A stretch of DNA of 7,664 bases from Lachnospiraceae bacterium UBA3845 (lineage in GTDB: Bacteria; Bacillota; Clostridia; Lachnospirales; Lachnospiraceae): the NCBI GenBank assembly GCA_002392705.1, contig DGHP01000040.1:8130-15793 (forward strand). Direction: 5' to 3'. The notes under the pieces were generated by a model that was not told where the DNA came from, did no database searches, and saw nothing but the letters and a program-made list of their open reading frames with translations. Shown here piece after piece: positions 6,362-7,664 of this stretch. Made by a program: the position numbers and the translations under genes. Positions within the stretch are counted from its first letter, which is position 1. Every line of letters begins with the position of its first letter.

Positions 6362-7664
6362 ATGGATAATGAAGAAATCAGAGAGTTGCTGAAGGAACTC
6401 AAAGAGTCGTCCGACGAGAGCAGCGCGGTCAGAAGCAGGGTTGTGAAGATCCATTTTGACACGCCGCAGGAGGCGGAGCGCCGGGAGAGGGCAAAGCGGA
6501 AAGCCGCTGAAGCAGCCAGACAGAAGGCGCTCGAGGAAGAAGAAGAGCGGCGGGCGGAGGAAGAAGCCCGCAGGGAAGCTGCCGAGAAAGAGGCGGAAGC
6601 TGTGGTTGCCGAAGCGAAAGCGGAGGCTGCTGCGGAGTTTTCGGCCGATCTCGGGAAGGATCTTCTTCCGGAGGAAGACGCCGGGGATGAAGCGCTCAGC
6701 GATGCGGCGGATCTGCATTTCAACTGGGAATATAAGTACAGACGCCTTTCGGAGGAGTCTGCCGGTCCGGCAGAAGGGGAAGATCGATCCGGGTCAGCCG
6801 GGAAGGAAGGTTCTTCCGAAACCGGGAAGGATGTATCCGCAGCGGATGACGCGGAGGATGCAGACGATCGGGAAGACTGGAAAAAGCGCATGGAGGAAAG
6901 CCCGGACGGCAGCCGGAAGAAGGCCTCTTTCCGCGGTCTGTCCGGTCTGAAGTCCATAAAAGACAGGCTGCAGAACCGGAAGATAAAGGAGGGCAGAGAA
7001 GAGGAAGAGCCGGAAGGTGAAGCGGATCTTCCGGAAGAGGATTCTGACGGTTCCCCGGAGGCTTCCGGGACAGACTCTCCCGGAGCGCGGTCCGGAAAAA
7101 AGAAAGGCCGGGAGGCCGGCAGGCCTTCAGGGCGCCGCGCTGAGAGGATAGAAGCGGCAGGGGACCTGGACGACTTTGAGTCCGACGCGGATTATTTCCG
7201 CGATGACGAAGCTGCGGCTGAGAAGGACAGGAAGGCTTCAGCCGGTAAGGCATCTGCGCTGTTCGCCGGGGCAGCCGGGCTTTTTGCGTCCCTGAAGGGA
7301 AACATTTCCGGAAAAGTGGCCGGGAAAAAAGACCGGGGCGGAAAAAAGACTGAAACAGACGATTTATCGGATCCCTATCCGGATGAAGAGGAAAACGGCG
7401 GCCGGGAGTATGACCGGCATCAGGACGAGGATGATTTCGGAATCGATCCGGAACTGGCTTATCTGTTCGAAGATGAGGAGGACGGGATAAGCGGGGCTGA
7501 GGAAGAGGATTACGCCCCGGATACAGAACCGGAAGACGGCGGAAGAGAAGCTGATACAGAAGCGGAAGACGCCGGAAGAGAAACCGGCACAGAAGCAGAA
7601 GCCGCCGGAAGGGAAACCGGCACGGAGCCGGAAGCCGTTGGAAGGGAAGCCGGCACGGAGCCGG
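6362..7664 (+). CDS. 5' part of a long, highly charged, mostly disordered protein
   Basis: From the ATG at 6362 the frame has no stop to the window edge, giving 434 codons of a protein that continues beyond. A TGA in the same frame at 6350-6352 and the lack of any other nearby start favour this ATG, although its ribosome site is weak (only GAGTAAAG at 6351-6358). The first 30 residues look helical. Residues 35-93 are a Glu/Arg/Lys/Ala-rich stretch likely to be a coiled coil or a single stable helix. The rest is dominated by Glu, Asp, Gly, Ser and Lys, with short islands that may be linear motifs: LHFNWEYKYRRL (118-129), FRGLSGLKSIKDRLQNRK (190-207), SALFAGAAGLFASLKG (298-313) and FGIDPELAYLFED (359-371). 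The SALF segment is too short for a confident membrane helix. Residues from 388 are an 11-residue tandem repeat. There is no recognisable enzyme domain in view; a membrane segment and a folded domain may follow to the right, as in the membrane protein at 959-2446. I do not recognise the family. Confidence 0.8.
   Translation, partial: MDNEEIRELLKELKESSDESSAVRSRVVKIHFDTPQEAERRERAKRKAAEAARQKALEEEEERRAEEEARREAAEKEAEAVVAEAKAEAAAEFSADLGKDLLPEEDAGDEALSDAADLHFNWEYKYRRLSEESAGPAEGEDRSGSAGKEGSSETGKDVSAADDAEDADDREDWKKRMEESPDGSRKKASFRGLSGLKSIKDRLQNRKIKEGREEEEPEGEADLPEEDSDGSPEASGTDSPGARSGKKKGREAGRPSGRRAERIEAAGDLDDFESDADYFRDDEAAAEKDRKASAGKASALFAGAAGLFASLKGNISGKVAGKKDRGGKKTETDDLSDPYPDEEENGGREYDRHQDEDDFGIDPELAYLFEDEEDGISGAEEEDYAPDTEPEDGGREADTEAEDAGRETGTEAEAAGRETGTEPEAVGREAGTEP
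7523..7664 (+). repeat. 33-base in-frame tandem repeat (11-residue acidic unit), cut by the window edge
   Basis: Four 33-base units start at 7523, 7556, 7589 and 7622, with a fifth beginning at 7655 and running off the edge. Each encodes 11 residues close to TExExxGRExG (units begin at residues 388, 399, 410 and 421). Units 2, 3 and 4 are closer to each other than to unit 1, with mostly synonymous or conservative changes, as expected of stepwise duplication inside a coding region. Total copy number cannot be seen here. Confidence 0.8.

Noticed and set aside
6349..6369. ATG at 6349 opening a 6-codon frame that overlaps the start at 6362
   Set aside because: It is too short to mean much and lacks a good ribosome site. 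It shares bases with the end of the 27-codon ORF and the start of the large gene by chance.
5273..6718. A 481-codon minus-strand frame crossing the gap after purL
   Set aside because: It is antisense to the purL glutaminase domain and to the start of the charged protein, shows no motif, and has no ribosome site that I could recognise.
6456..6950. A 164-codon + strand frame rich in Arg and Lys
   Set aside because: It is a shifted reading of the long frame starting at 6362, which runs uninterrupted through this interval and beyond.
6250..6957. A 235-codon minus-strand frame rich in Ser and Ala
   Set aside because: Its Ser/Ala runs are what the Glu/Arg/Ala codons of the + strand gene give when read in reverse.

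Overview
The window looks like part of a GC-rich Firmicutes chromosome, most likely a gut-type Clostridia (Lachnospiraceae-like). This rests on three things: purine-rich Shine-Dalgarno sites, a one-chain PurL of about 1,260 residues of the type found in Clostridia and relatives, and a membrane protein joining an N-terminal zinc ribbon to an exported beta-lactamase-like domain. The taxon is an inference; no rRNA or other marker is present.

All supported genes lie on the + strand with short gaps, so they could form one transcription unit. Bases 1-924 are the 3' part of a gene that begins before the window: an acidic Ala/Glu/Asp linker followed by a globular, probably extracytoplasmic domain of unknown function. 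After 34 bases comes 959-2446, a 495-residue protein with a zinc ribbon, one membrane segment, a long acidic linker and a class A beta-lactamase-like domain. Its catalytic SxxK and KTG motifs are both degraded, so it is probably a pseudoenzyme. After 24 bases comes purL (2471-6262), an intact FGAM synthase and the only confidently named gene. The 99-base gap after it holds a possible 27-codon ORF with its own Shine-Dalgarno site. From 6362 an uninterrupted frame runs off the right edge (at least 434 codons): a highly charged, mostly disordered protein with a long Glu/Arg/Ala helix near its N-terminus and a 33-base in-frame tandem repeat at the window edge.

PurL performs the fourth step of de novo purine synthesis. 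No other purine gene, purine riboswitch or PurR-type site is recognisable here, so it sits as an orphan among envelope-type or disordered proteins. Nothing in the sequence ties the neighbours to purine metabolism; co-transcription is the only suggested link. I see no rRNA, tRNA, mobile element, CRISPR array, clear promoter or rho-independent terminator. The points most worth a second look are the inactivated beta-lactamase-like domain, the small ORF after purL, and the long repeat-bearing charged protein cut by the window edge.
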